Positions 17,292-26,162 of a stretch of 64,000 nt of DNA are shown one piece after another; the stretch's first letter is position 1, and every line of letters starts with the position of its first letter. The position numbers were made by a program, and so were the translations under genes. Below the pieces are notes generated by a model. It was not told the origin of the DNA and did no database searches. It worked only from the letters and a program-made list of their open reading frames with translations. The stretch is from Euryarchaeota archaeon UBA463 (GTDB taxonomy: Archaea; Thermoplasmatota; Poseidoniia; Poseidoniales; Thalassarchaeaceae): contig DAOI01000008.1 of assembly GCA_002501805.1 (NCBI GenBank), forward strand, positions 42,757-106,756. The letters run 5' to 3'.

Positions 17292-20200
17292 TCAAACGAT
17301 TCCGTTGACTGGGTCCCAGTTCCTGGCACAGTCGTATGAGACTGTGTCTGCGGTTGCATCGTGAGAGAACTCTCCGATACAGAAACCAGCTGCTGGAACA
17401 TCTCCGTTTGCCATGAAGGTGATTCCTCCACTGGCTCCTTCCAGACCGTTACCGGTCCCAGCGATTGCCATGTCTGGCGTGATGCCAGGGGTGGCCAGGG
17501 CTGTGAAGGCGGCGAAAGCCACGATGTAGACAGCGTCGAACGCCTCTGCAGTGTAGATTCCTCCAGCACAGTCAGGGTTTGCCATGCACTGTGCTGCGAA
17601 GACCATGCCTACAGTGGTCATTCCACCTGCGGCTGCAGGCTTAGTGGCGATTACGCCATCGACCAAGGACTTGTCAGCCATATCGGCTGCTAGCCCTACC
17701 TCGGCAATTCCATCAGCGCCATAGATGGCTCCAGTGAATCCCTGCAGGGACATCTCCTCGATTAGCATAGCTCCATCAGCGGCGTATGAGACCATCATTA
17801 CTGAGGTACATCCGTCATTGACGACCGTGCTCACGATTGTGGAGAAGTCAGTAGCTGTCTCCTCGTATCCAATCTGTGTGCAAATGCTTGCCGAGTCCAT
17901 GTTGGCGACAAAGGCGTCTGCCAGTCCTGATCCGTACGCATTGGTCATGTGAATAACTGCGACGTTGTCCTGCGCATCAGCGGTCATGACTTCAGCAACT
18001 ACCGATCCCTGGAACGCGTCGCTTGGTACGACACGGTAGAAGGATGGGTATGCAGTAGCGTCAGACAGAGCTGGGCTTGTGCTGGCATAGGACACCTGTG
18101 GGATTCCAGCTGCGGATAGCACCGCGTTGGCTCCCATGGATGCGCCGGAGCAGGCTGCTCCAACGACTCCCCATACTCCAGCGTCTACGAGTGTCTGGGC
18201 GGCCGAGCCACCCATGGTGCTGTCGCAACCAGAGTCTGCATAGACTATCTCGAACTGGACACCGTTACTGTATCCGATCGTGTTGGCTAGACCTAGAGCG
18301 ATCTGTGATGCCGCAACGAATCCGTTTGCATAAACGGCGATAGGTCCAGTGGCGTCGTTCAGGAACCCGATCTTGACTGTGGCGCCCATGAACGGTGCTG
18401 CAGTTACTCCGGCTCCTCCGGCTTCCCACATCCTGTCGCAGTTGAAGTACTCTCCAAAGGTTGGTACGTGAGCGAAGGTACAGACATCGTAGCCTGATCC
18501 TCCAACGTCTCCGTTGTCCAAGAAGGTGTGAGTGCCGCTGTCTCCAGCATATGCATCGCCTACCATGGGCACGTGCATGCCCATATTCTCTCCGTCCTCC
18601 ATCATTGCTGCGTGACCGATCATCATTACTGCATCGTACGCCTCAGATGTGAAGATTCCAGTGGAGCAGACAGAGTCGTCAGAACATGCGGCTGCGAAAA
18701 CTCCAGCACCTGCTGCTGCGGCTCTAGGCCTTGTTACCTCGATTCCGTTTGCGGCTGCTGGGTTGGTGTAGTCTGCTAGAGCAGCCTCTCCGGCCATTCC
18801 GTCAGCGCTGAAAATCGGTATTGTTGCACCCATAACTGCCATGGTCTCGACGATCATAGCTCCGTCAGCGGAGTAGGATCCTAGGAAGACTGAGTCGCAG
18901 CCTGCGTCCATAACTGCCTGAACGGCGCTCTGGAAATCAGTTGCTGTCTCCTCGTAACCTGCCTGTAGACAGACGTTGTCCTCGCCCAGGTTGAGCGCTA
19001 CTGCGTCTGCTAGACCTGCACCGTAGCTGTTGGTCATGTGCACGACAGCGGTGTTGGAAACTCCGCTTGCCATTATCATGTCAGCAGCAGCCTGACCCTG
19101 CAGAGCGTCGCTTGGGACGATTCTGTAGAAGTGAGGGTATGCGGTTGCGTCACTCAGAGCTGGGGATGTGCTAGCGTAGGATACCATAGGGATTCCAGCA
19201 GCCGCTAGGACTGCGTTAGCACCCATTGATGCTCCAGAGCAAGCGGCTCCAGCCACTGCGACAACTCCGGCGTCCACGAGGGACTGAGCTGCTGTACCGG
19301 CCGTCTGACCGTCGCATCCGGAGTCTGCCTCGATTACCTCGAAGACATAGTCGTCTCCCATTGCGTTTAGGTCGTCCATGGCTGCTCCCCACGCGAAGGT
19401 GAATGGAGCTGCGAACTGAGCTATTGGCCCTGTTGCGTCATTCAAGAAACCTAGCTTGATTGTTACGGCTGGGTCTTCAACGACTGGTGCAACGAACATT
19501 GGGTTTGCTGCTCCCATGTAGTGAGCGGCTAGCTCGTCAGCGACAGCGTGAGCGATGTCAGCATCGAATCCGACTACTGATCCATCGTCAGCATAGCTCT
19601 CGAATGGAGGGTAGAACGGATCTGTGCAAAGCCTTAGGCTCCCGGACTCCAGAACGGCTGTCAGATCGCTTCCCTCAGTAGGTACTGGGTAGGAAGTAGC
19701 TGTATCCATAGTGGTGTCATCGGCTAGGGTTACTGCACCATCGAAACTGGCGCCGTAGATCAGGTCGTACTCACCAGAGTCGACCATGGCTCCAATTGCC
19801 ATGTTCAGTGCGCCAAGTAGCTCTCCAGAGGAATCCCCCTGCACAGCCATACCGAAGTTCTCATCCGAGAAGGTGACCATCAAGTCACCCTCTAGGGACA
19901 GAACGGGGGCGTCACCCATTGCGTAGTGTACGTCGCCATTGTTCAGAGCGGCGATTACCGAAGGGAAGTCGTCGTAAGCGCTGATCGTAGCTGCACCCAG
20001 GTTATCCTGAGCATACAGGTCAGAGGTGGTCCCCGACTGTACGCCTATAGTGGTGCCTTCTGCGTTCAGGTCTGCGACGGCGCTGATAGAAGCGGCGCCA
20101 GATCCACCGATTACACCCTGGCTACTTGTGTAGTAGGCCCTGGTGAAGTCGACAGCTTGCTCTCGCTCGTCAGTCTTCGTCATCGCCGATATGATAGCGT

Positions 20201-20396
20201 CACACATATCGCCGGCATTCAGGTTGGGAATGATGGGGTCCCATGCGGACTCCACGAAGTCGGCACTAACGTCGCTGGCCATCGAAATGGACCAGTCGGG
20301 TGTGTCGTCTTCATCATCCCCACCAAGGCATCCGGCGAAAGCTGCCGCCAGCATGCTCATGGTAAGCATCATTGCAATCATCTTGTTGTTTTTCAT
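17292..20396 (-). CDS. three-module substrate-binding lipoprotein (permuted SBP_bac_3 plus two LivK-type domains)
   Basis: A 1,034-aa exported lipoprotein counted from ATG 20396; the upstream in-frame start at 20423 would put charged residues before the signal. The lipobox LAAAFAGC gives lipidated Cys23, then an acidic linker. Residues about 36-222 match the middle and end of a polar-amino-acid binding domain (WDPIIPNLNAGDMCDAIISAMTKTDER, VDFTRAYYTSSQGVI). The usual beginning of that domain (GSLRLCTDPFYPPFESY, GFDADIAHAVADEL) comes later, at 252-290. Two tandem LivK/Peripla_BP_6 domains follow, about 310-660 and 690-1034, each starting with LGFLNDATGPIA or IGFLNDATGPIA and sharing GAACSGASMGANAVL. 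It should feed the LivHM-G-F importer. The ligand is uncertain. Confidence 0.9.
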   Translation of the reverse strand: MKNNKMIAMMLTMSMLAAAFAGCLGGDDEDDTPDWSISMASDVSADFVESAWDPIIPNLNAGDMCDAIISAMTKTDEREQAVDFTRAYYTSSQGVIGGSGAASISAVADLNAEGTTIGVQSGTTSDLYAQDNLGAATISAYDDFPSVIAALNNGDVHYAMGDAPVLSLEGDLMVTFSDENFGMAVQGDSSGELLGALNMAIGAMVDSGEYDLIYGASFDGAVTLADDTTMDTATSYPVPTEGSDLTAVLESGSLRLCTDPFYPPFESYADDGSVVGFDADIAHAVADELAAHYMGAANPMFVAPVVEDPAVTIKLGFLNDATGPIAQFAAPFTFAWGAAMDDLNAMGDDYVFEVIEADSGCDGQTAGTAAQSLVDAGVVAVAGAACSGASMGANAVLAAAGIPMVSYASTSPALSDATAYPHFYRIVPSDALQGQAAADMIMASGVSNTAVVHMTNSYGAGLADAVALNLGEDNVCLQAGYEETATDFQSAVQAVMDAGCDSVFLGSYSADGAMIVETMAVMGATIPIFSADGMAGEAALADYTNPAAANGIEVTRPRAAAAGAGVFAAACSDDSVCSTGIFTSEAYDAVMMIGHAAMMEDGENMGMHVPMVGDAYAGDSGTHTFLDNGDVGGSGYDVCTFAHVPTFGEYFNCDRMWEAGGAGVTAAPFMGATVKIGFLNDATGPIAVYANGFVAASQIALGLANTIGYSNGVQFEIVYADSGCDSTMGGSAAQTLVDAGVWGVVGAACSGASMGANAVLSAAGIPQVSYASTSPALSDATAYPSFYRVVPSDAFQGSVVAEVMTADAQDNVAVIHMTNAYGSGLADAFVANMDSASICTQIGYEETATDFSTIVSTVVNDGCTSVMMVSYAADGAMLIEEMSLQGFTGAIYGADGIAEVGLAADMADKSLVDGVIATKPAAAGGMTTVGMVFAAQCMANPDCAGGIYTAEAFDAVYIVAFAAFTALATPGITPDMAIAGTGNGLEGASGGITFMANGDVPAAGFCIGEFSHDATADTVSYDCARNWDPVNGIV

Positions 20397-20430
20397 TAGA
20401 AACTCACGTTCCAGTGCCCGCACGACGACG

Positions 20431-20446
20431 TATATATGTTATAGAG
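20431..20446 (-). promoter_or_regulatory. TATA region of the binding-protein/Liv operon
   Basis: On the minus strand the segment reads TCTATAACATATATA, 35-50 bp before the ATG at 20396. That is the spacing expected for an archaeal TATA box with a short leader carrying GTGAG before the start. A nearby CGTTTTT-TTG-AAAAACG inverted repeat (20473-20489) lies between this promoter and purM and could be an operator. Confidence 0.5.
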
Positions 20447-20586
20447 ATTCTCAAAAAAAAGTCTAAAAAGGGCGTTTTTTTGAAAAACGGCTCTTAATCT
20501 TATTTTTTTATGACTAAATCTCTGAGTGTGGGAAGCGAGAGTATCATGAGCGGTAACACGTGCGAAGAGTCGTGAGTGGTGCGCCG

Positions 20587-21696
20587 ATGGACTATGCAAG
20601 TAGTGGGGTAGACATAGATTTAGAGGCCCAGGCAGTCTCAAGCCTAATTGGATCGCTTGCCAATTCTGTGAGGAAGAAAGGGGAAATCGGAGCTCCAGTT
20701 CCTCTTCCCGGAGGGTTTGGAGGAATCATTGAGTTCGGAGAATCTAGGTTGGCCTTAGCTACCGACGGAGTCGGTTCAAAATTGCAAATTGCAAATCATT
20801 TGGGGAGGCTGGAGGGAGTCGGTATCGATTGTATAGCCATGAATGTGAATGATCTGATATGTGTAGGCGCTGAGCCAGTAGCCTTTGTTGACTATATCGC
20901 GACGCCGAAGACTGATCGCTCGGTTCATTCGATACTGGGAGAGTCTCTTTCAGAGGGTTGCTCCAGATCCAGAGTTACGCTGGCAGGAGGCGAGACGGCG
21001 ACCCTTCCGGGAATAGTGAGAGAGCTGGACATGTCAGGTACTGCTTTGGGGTGGTTTCCCAAGGGGGAGGCAATTACTGGAGAGCGTCTAGAGTGTGGAG
21101 ACCTTCTAATCGGTTTGCCCAGTAGTGGTATTCATTCAAACGGTTATACCCTAGTCAGAGCGATTGTCGAGAGAAGTGGCCATTCTCTTATTGAGGAGGC
21201 CCCTTTTGATACGTCTCACCCTGGCAGAGTCATAGAGCGCTTTCCGGATTCGGAAGGAGAGATTAGTCTGGGGGAGGTCTTGCTGAATCCAACTAGAATC
21301 TATGTTGATCCTGTGGTTGATTTAATTCTGGAGTGCAGGGGAGGGAGTGGTCCTTGCGATTTGTCTGATATCAAGGCAATAGCACATATTACTGGTGGTG
21401 GCCTTTCAAATCTTCTTCGGCTTCATGATAGCTTGGGTTGGCATATTGAAACCCCACTCCCCCCTCATCCAGAGTTCGAATGGCTTGCCAAGAGTGGGTC
21501 TGTCGATTCCAAGGAGATGCACAGAACTTTCAACATGGGCATGGGAATGGTTATTGCATTGTCCAAAGGATGTTCTGGTTCCGTATTGGAGTGGATTTCA
21601 GAGAGACTGCCTGGAGCCAGTATAGTAGGTTCAGTTACTGACAATGGGCGAATCGTCACCCATAGTGATCCTGCTGTCAGGTTCGATAGTTATTGA
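20587..21696 (+). CDS. purM: phosphoribosylformylglycinamidine cyclo-ligase (AIR synthetase)
   Basis: ATP-dependent ring closure of FGAM to AIR in purine synthesis. It shows the PurM pattern: SGVDIDLEAQAVSSLI at the start, FGGIIEFGESRLALATDGVGSK, DCIAMNVNDLICVGAEPVAFVDY, GGETATLPG, GLPSSGIHSNGYTLVR and AHITGGGLSNLLRL. ATG 20587 opens the conserved N-terminus (MDYASSGVDID); a longer frame from 20560 adds nine unsupported residues. It gives 369 aa, slightly above typical. It is divergent from the Liv operon and is followed by trm1. Confidence 0.96.
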   Translation: MDYASSGVDIDLEAQAVSSLIGSLANSVRKKGEIGAPVPLPGGFGGIIEFGESRLALATDGVGSKLQIANHLGRLEGVGIDCIAMNVNDLICVGAEPVAFVDYIATPKTDRSVHSILGESLSEGCSRSRVTLAGGETATLPGIVRELDMSGTALGWFPKGEAITGERLECGDLLIGLPSSGIHSNGYTLVRAIVERSGHSLIEEAPFDTSHPGRVIERFPDSEGEISLGEVLLNPTRIYVDPVVDLILECRGGSGPCDLSDIKAIAHITGGGLSNLLRLHDSLGWHIETPLPPHPEFEWLAKSGSVDSKEMHRTFNMGMGMVIALSKGCSGSVLEWISERLPGASIVGSVTDNGRIVTHSDPAVRFDSY

Positions 21697-21743
21697 TTGG
21701 CTATCATAGTCAATACCTTGTGCCATGGGCTCTTCCGGTCACC

Positions 21744-23075
21744 ATGGACTGGGAGGAACCGAAAGGGTGGCCCGGTGTAATTCACAGAGAAGGCCGTACA
21801 TTAGTTAGGGTATCTGAGAGGCCCGATTCACAGAAGACCGGCCCTGTTTCCAGAAGGGGCGATGGTGTATTCTTGAATCCAGCCATGTCTGGAAGTAGGA
21901 CGAGGAGCGTTCTTCTGTTGGATCATGCGATAGAAAGCGGGATTCTGGGAGAAGGTCCGATATATGCCTTGGACGGACTGGCCGCTGGAGGAATACGAGC
22001 AAGAAGATGGCTGAATGAAATCTCTGAGGACAATGCCAAGAGGCTCGATGTCACTATCTCAGATTTAGACAGGGGGGCTATTGACTGGGCTATGGGCAAC
22101 CATCGAGATTTTCCTCCTCTACACGGAAAGGGACAGCTCTCAAGCGCTGTTGGTGACCTTCGTAAGCTGGTTCTTTCTCATGGAAGACATTGGGTCGATA
22201 TAGACCCCTTTGGATCTCCCTTGCCCTTCCTTGACACTGCAGTTCAGTCTCTGGCCAGGAGTGGGGTGATAGAAGTCAGCGCAACCGACACCGCTGCTCT
22301 GACTGGCTCATCCCGTGGAGCGATGCTGAGGAGATATGGTGCTAGAGTGAGGACAGATGGTCTCGCTCATGACTCTGCGCTTAGGGTGATGCTGGCTAAC
22401 CTTGCAAGTACTGCTGCTAAACATGATCGCTGTATGGAGCCATTACTATCCATATGGGACTCGCACCACCTAAGAGTCTCAGCAAGAGTTCGAAAGAGCA
22501 GGAGTAGAGCCAATATTTTCGAGGATGACATCGGGTGGAGAGTTCACTCGCCTACTCATGAAGAGGTTTTGGCTTCCGTAGAGGCAGGATTGCACCCGAG
22601 CTGTTCTTTGGATAGCCTGCCAATGACTTGTCTTCTCCCCGTTTCCCATCCTGTGGAAAGAAAGGACCCCCGAATATCCGGGCCACTCTGGATTGGAAGT
22701 ATTGGCGACCAAAGCGCTATGTGTTCAATGACGGAAGAGAAGGCTACGAGGCTGTGTGCCCCGGAGTTTGCAGATGAGGACTTGGCTGGGTGGTCCGAGA
22801 AGGACTTCGAGATGGAGAGGAGGAGGGTTGTCAGGTCGGTCAGAAATATAGAGCATGAGGGAGCTGTGATTGGCTCGGCGCACCATATTCTCGTTGATGA
22901 CCTATCTAGCTGGCTGGGTATTGGCTCTCCACCAAGTCCCACTCTGATGGTAAACAAACTAAACGAGATGGGTTGCAATGCCTCGTTGACTCATTATGGA
23001 AAGCCATCTTTCAGGACGGGGGCGAGTTGGGATGATATCGTCGAAGTGGCCTTGAGTCTTCAGCCACCGATGTAG
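21744..23075 (+). CDS. trm1: tRNA (guanine(26)-N2)-dimethyltransferase Trm1
   Basis: SAM-dependent methylation of G26 in tRNA. The product (443 aa from ATG 21744) has GVFLNPAMSGSRTRSVLL, the catalytic-type motif WVDIDPFGSPLPFLDTAV, and EVSATDTAALTGSSRGA, all characteristic of Trm1. The C-terminal domain is of the expected size. The frame continues upstream to a TTG overlapping the purM stop. Either start is possible, but the conserved region begins after 21744. The 3' end overlaps convergent moaA by 16 bp. Confidence 0.95.
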   Translation: MDWEEPKGWPGVIHREGRTLVRVSERPDSQKTGPVSRRGDGVFLNPAMSGSRTRSVLLLDHAIESGILGEGPIYALDGLAAGGIRARRWLNEISEDNAKRLDVTISDLDRGAIDWAMGNHRDFPPLHGKGQLSSAVGDLRKLVLSHGRHWVDIDPFGSPLPFLDTAVQSLARSGVIEVSATDTAALTGSSRGAMLRRYGARVRTDGLAHDSALRVMLANLASTAAKHDRCMEPLLSIWDSHHLRVSARVRKSRSRANIFEDDIGWRVHSPTHEEVLASVEAGLHPSCSLDSLPMTCLLPVSHPVERKDPRISGPLWIGSIGDQSAMCSMTEEKATRLCAPEFADEDLAGWSEKDFEMERRRVVRSVRNIEHEGAVIGSAHHILVDDLSSWLGIGSPPSPTLMVNKLNEMGCNASLTHYGKPSFRTGASWDDIVEVALSLQPPM

Positions 23076-24061
23076 GACATTTCCACTCTTTCGGATGTCT
23101 TGGAGCTGTTCAGTGAGCGTTCCTCTGAGTATCTGTCTTTCCTCTTACTCCAATGCTCACGAATCAGGTCCGCGATATAGGAGTCGGTATGTCCAGCTCT
23201 AATTGGTGAGAGGAGATCAAGCCCGCTGTTCGAGAAAAGACATGTGAAGAGTCTCCCATCGGAAGAAATCCTAGCCCTGGTACAATCACTACAGAACGGT
23301 TCAGTGACACTGGAGATGATTCCTACTTCACCACCGTTGGGTAGCTTGTATCTCTTAGCTACATCGCTCTTGTTTTCGGGTACGATTCTCTCGATGTCTC
23401 CAATCATATCCCGTATCTCAGAGGCGCTGACAACGTCATCCAGACTCCATCCGTTGGTCGTACCTACATCCATGTACTCGATGAACCGGACAGCAATATC
23501 CCTACTAGAAAATCTCTCAACAATGTCTAGGATTTCATTCTCGTTCGAATTTCTCTTGACAACTGTATTGATTTTTACAGGGCCTAGACCCACTGATTCT
23601 GCTGCCTCGACACCGGCGATCACTGCTGCAACCGTGTGTCCTGAATCTGTAATCGCTGCGAAGGTGGCCTCATCAATGGCGTCCAGGCTCACGGTAACCC
23701 TATCGAGGCCTGCCGCTGAGAGAGCTGGTGCGTATCTGGGAAGTAGGACCCCGTTGGTTGTCATTGCTATCTCTGCATCCCTCATGGAAAGCATAGATAC
23801 CAATTCGTGGAGATTCCTTCGCAACAGTGGCTCTCCTCCTGTGAGTCTGATCTTATTTACTCCTAGGGAAATGAAAATCCCTGCAATTCTATCTATCTCC
23901 TCGAATGTCATTATGCTGTCCTTGGGCATGAATGGGAAGCCCTTTCCAAATATCTCCTTGGGCATACAATATGTGCATCTGAAGTTACACCTGTCGGTCA
24001 CTGAAATCCTGAGATCTCGTATCGGCCTCCCCAAAGTATCGAAGATTCCGGGGTCGCTCAC
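23060..24061 (-). CDS. moaA: GTP 3',8-cyclase MoaA (molybdopterin biosynthesis)
   Basis: Radical SAM enzyme for the first step of molybdenum cofactor synthesis. It has the N-terminal [4Fe-4S] motif CNFRCTYC after LRISVTDR, the SAM motif RLTGGEPLLR, and the C-terminal second cluster region EPFCSDCTRARISSDGRLFTCLF. The GTG at 24061 (SDPGIFDTLGRPI...) gives 334 aa with the normal spacing to the first cysteine. An alternative TTG at 24103 would overlap the divergent nfuA region. The partner genes moaC/E are not in the window; mobA lies at 60742. Confidence 0.96.
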   Translation of the reverse strand: MSDPGIFDTLGRPIRDLRISVTDRCNFRCTYCMPKEIFGKGFPFMPKDSIMTFEEIDRIAGIFISLGVNKIRLTGGEPLLRRNLHELVSMLSMRDAEIAMTTNGVLLPRYAPALSAAGLDRVTVSLDAIDEATFAAITDSGHTVAAVIAGVEAAESVGLGPVKINTVVKRNSNENEILDIVERFSSRDIAVRFIEYMDVGTTNGWSLDDVVSASEIRDMIGDIERIVPENKSDVAKRYKLPNGGEVGIISSVTEPFCSDCTRARISSDGRLFTCLFSNSGLDLLSPIRAGHTDSYIADLIREHWSKRKDRYSEERSLNSSKTSERVEMSYIGG

Positions 24062-24121
24062 AGTCCATGCAGAGGTGCCTTGGTGATAGTGGTACCTGAG
24101 CAAGCCTTGAAGAATGACCTA

Positions 24122-24706
24122 ATGCTACGACACATGAGAATCATGCTGAGTTTCAGTTCCAAAGCCAAGGAAATGCTAGACCAGTTTGCTGAAGCAGCTG
24201 AAGAGATTGATGAGGTCTGCCTGAGGGTTGAGATCACAGGAAGGGGGAGAAACGGCTTCGAGTATGACTTACAGTTCATCGAGAGAAAGGACTCCAGGGA
24301 TGGAGATATTGAGACAGATGTAGATGGAATGTGTGTTTTCATAGACCCAAAGAGTGCGAAGTACATCGATGGGACTACTCTTGACTACCAAGAGACACTG
24401 ATGGGAGGCGGATTCAGCTTTGAGAATCCTAATCCCCTATGGATGGATGATATCTCAAAAGCTGTAGCTGAAATTATCGAGAGCGAAGTGAATCCCGCGG
24501 TGGCATCCCATGGTGGGCATGTTGAGTTGATGGGAGTAGAAGATGGAAAGGCTGTGATAGTATTCGGAGGAGGTTGCCAAGGATGTGGAATGGCGGATGT
24601 GACGCTAAAACAGGGAGTGGAGACCATGATCAAAGATAACGTTCCTTCGATAACAGAAGTTATTGATGCTACAGATCACGCAGCAGGGGAGAATCCATTC
24701 TACTGA
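24122..24706 (+). CDS. nfuA: NfuA-like Fe-S cluster biogenesis protein
   Basis: Two modules are visible. An A-type (HesB-like) N-terminal domain (about residues 8-115) ends in MGGGFSFENPNP without the usual metal-binding cysteines. The NifU C-terminal domain has GGHVELMGVEDGKAVIVFGGGCQGCGMADVTLKQGVE, containing the CxxC that holds a cluster. This degenerate A-type plus Nfu order is the NfuA architecture, an Fe-S carrier to client enzymes; MoaA next door would be a natural client. Start is uncertain: in-frame ATGs occur at 24122, 24134 and 24143, and weaker starts upstream overlap moaA. Confidence 0.88.
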   Translation: MLRHMRIMLSFSSKAKEMLDQFAEAAEEIDEVCLRVEITGRGRNGFEYDLQFIERKDSRDGDIETDVDGMCVFIDPKSAKYIDGTTLDYQETLMGGGFSFENPNPLWMDDISKAVAEIIESEVNPAVASHGGHVELMGVEDGKAVIVFGGGCQGCGMADVTLKQGVETMIKDNVPSITEVIDATDHAAGENPFY

Positions 24707-25474
24707 TCATAGAATCATAGGAACGTCGTCTTCGTCGTCGGGACCAGGTGCGGGAAGGGCTGTGGACCGTGCTCTCTCGAAAGCCTCCCTAACCTTCTCC
24801 TCAATGTTCTTGGCATCCTCTAGAAGGTCCTGAACGGGAATTTCTAGGTCCATTAGATCGCTTAGGCCGTCTATCGCGATCAAGGCCGCTCTTGCATCTG
24901 GATACATCGGGTTACACTCTGCGAGGAGGGCGGTGATATCCAACCCCCTCCTCTCTCCCTCTGCAATTAGATACCCAGCGATGCCCGAAACTATTCCATT
25001 CTGGATTCTCTTGATGCCTGCATTATCTAAGCTGTCACGCCCACTGGGCCTAGATGAGACTCCCCACAAATCGCTATCCTCCTTGATTCCGAGATCGTTG
25101 CTTATCACTCCGTCCACTACGTATAGCGTGTCGAAGCCCCCTTTGGTAAACCACTCCAGTACTGTCTCCCCGAAGTACGCATCATTCTCAGGGGGAAATT
25201 GAATTTCAGCAGTAAAGACCCCGATTCCGTCTCCCTGGTATACTCTGACGGGATGCTTAGGGACCGAGTCATGAATGAGTGCTATGGCAGGGAACTTTGG
25301 ATGCATTACAGTGCCCATGGGAGAGAGCTCCAGTGATCTGATTAGGTGAGTCGCTGCAATCACTCCCACTGAGCCAACAGTTGAAAAGCCGCATACGGCA
25401 ATTCCACCTAGGCTTGAGGGGTCTGCCTCCGAATGCAAAACTAGTGGATAAGCCGCATTGGTCTCCTCTGCCAT
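24707..25474 (-). CDS. PAC2 family protein (proteasome assembly chaperone-like), copy A
   Basis: The 255-aa product matches the PAC2 family: GGIAVCGFSTVGSVGVIAATHLIRSLEL near the start, PVRVYQGDGIGVFTAEI, and GIVSGIAGYLIAEGERRGLDITALLAECNPMYPDARAALIAIDGL. It ends with an acidic tail (GPDDEDDVPMIL). The archaeal homologue PbaB assists proteasome assembly. A second, diverged PAC2 gene is at 32244. ATG 25474 is chosen; an in-frame ATG at 25498 is possible. It abuts the nfuA stop with no gap. Confidence 0.85.
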   Translation of the reverse strand: MAEETNAAYPLVLHSEADPSSLGGIAVCGFSTVGSVGVIAATHLIRSLELSPMGTVMHPKFPAIALIHDSVPKHPVRVYQGDGIGVFTAEIQFPPENDAYFGETVLEWFTKGGFDTLYVVDGVISNDLGIKEDSDLWGVSSRPSGRDSLDNAGIKRIQNGIVSGIAGYLIAEGERRGLDITALLAECNPMYPDARAALIAIDGLSDLMDLEIPVQDLLEDAKNIEEKVREAFERARSTALPAPGPDDEDDVPMIL

Positions 25475-25557
25475 GAATGTCGCTCGAGCTAGGTACATTT
25501 CAATATCTCGTTCGGAGGATACACAGAAAGTATCTCCTGTATGCCATTGTTAAGGAA

Positions 25558-25570
25558 TTTATAGAAATAA
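25558..25570 (+). promoter_or_regulatory. TATA box for gene 25604
   Basis: TTTATAGAAATAA lies 34-46 bp before the ATG at 25604, with an SD-like AGGGAAGGA just before the start. The surrounding 100-bp AT-rich gap is shared with the divergent PAC2 gene. Confidence 0.5.
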
Positions 25571-25603
25571 TAACTTCAAATATGTCCCTTCGTAGGGAAG
25601 GAT

Positions 25604-26161
25604 ATGAGCGAGGAAGTTTCGGGACCGATCGGGCGCATCTTCATCAGAGTAGGCTCTGAAGAGATTGACCTAACAGGCAGTGACTCCGAGGTAGGGGCCT
25701 CCCTGACCAGGATACTGAAGACGGATACCTGGCAGTCTGCTCTGTCAAAGATTAGGAAATCGAGAGATTCGGCCATTGAAATAGCGACAAAGACTGCACT
25801 GGAAGCGAGGATACCTGAAAGAGGATCTTCTTTCAGGCACCTTCTGGATACCTGTGGGATTGACAAGACGGGCGACATTATCCTGGCGACGATTCACTAT
25901 CTCAGGTCTGTAGAAAGGGAGGCCAATACCCCCCCACGAGAAATTCGTAGATTGATTTCACAGACTGGAAGATGGACAGAGGAGGAAGTGGAGAAGTGGA
26001 ATCTCTCCCTTTACATTAACAGAATGATAGAGGGGGGTACAACTGGAAGAGGTCGTGGACCCTTGCTTACTTTTCCCTCTGGGGCCCCCGAGAAGAATCG
26101 TTTCGTAATTCTGACTGAAGCTGGTCTTGACTATCTCGAGGACTTGTCAATTGGTGAGTAG
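25604..26161 (+). CDS. unrecognised protein with probable C-terminal winged helix
   Basis: No family was recognised with confidence in this 185-aa product. The N-terminal part is mixed alpha/beta. The segment from about residue 88 (DKTGDIILATIHYLRSVEREANTP, PREIRRLISQTG, YINRMIEGG, FVILTEAGLDYLEDL) has the rhythm of an archaeal winged-helix domain, with a helix, an HTH, a wing and an 'xLTxxGxxxL' end. It could be a regulator or a nucleic-acid adaptor. It is followed after one base by the pentapeptide-repeat gene, probably co-transcribed. Confidence 0.6.
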   Translation: MSEEVSGPIGRIFIRVGSEEIDLTGSDSEVGASLTRILKTDTWQSALSKIRKSRDSAIEIATKTALEARIPERGSSFRHLLDTCGIDKTGDIILATIHYLRSVEREANTPPREIRRLISQTGRWTEEEVEKWNLSLYINRMIEGGTTGRGRGPLLTFPSGAPEKNRFVILTEAGLDYLEDLSIGE

Positions 26162-26162
26162 T

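Noticed and set aside
23244..24086. Long open frame (280 codons) on the plus strand
   Set aside because: Fully antisense to moaA, whose motifs are unambiguous; low-complexity Ser/Leu/Ile composition typical of a shadow frame.
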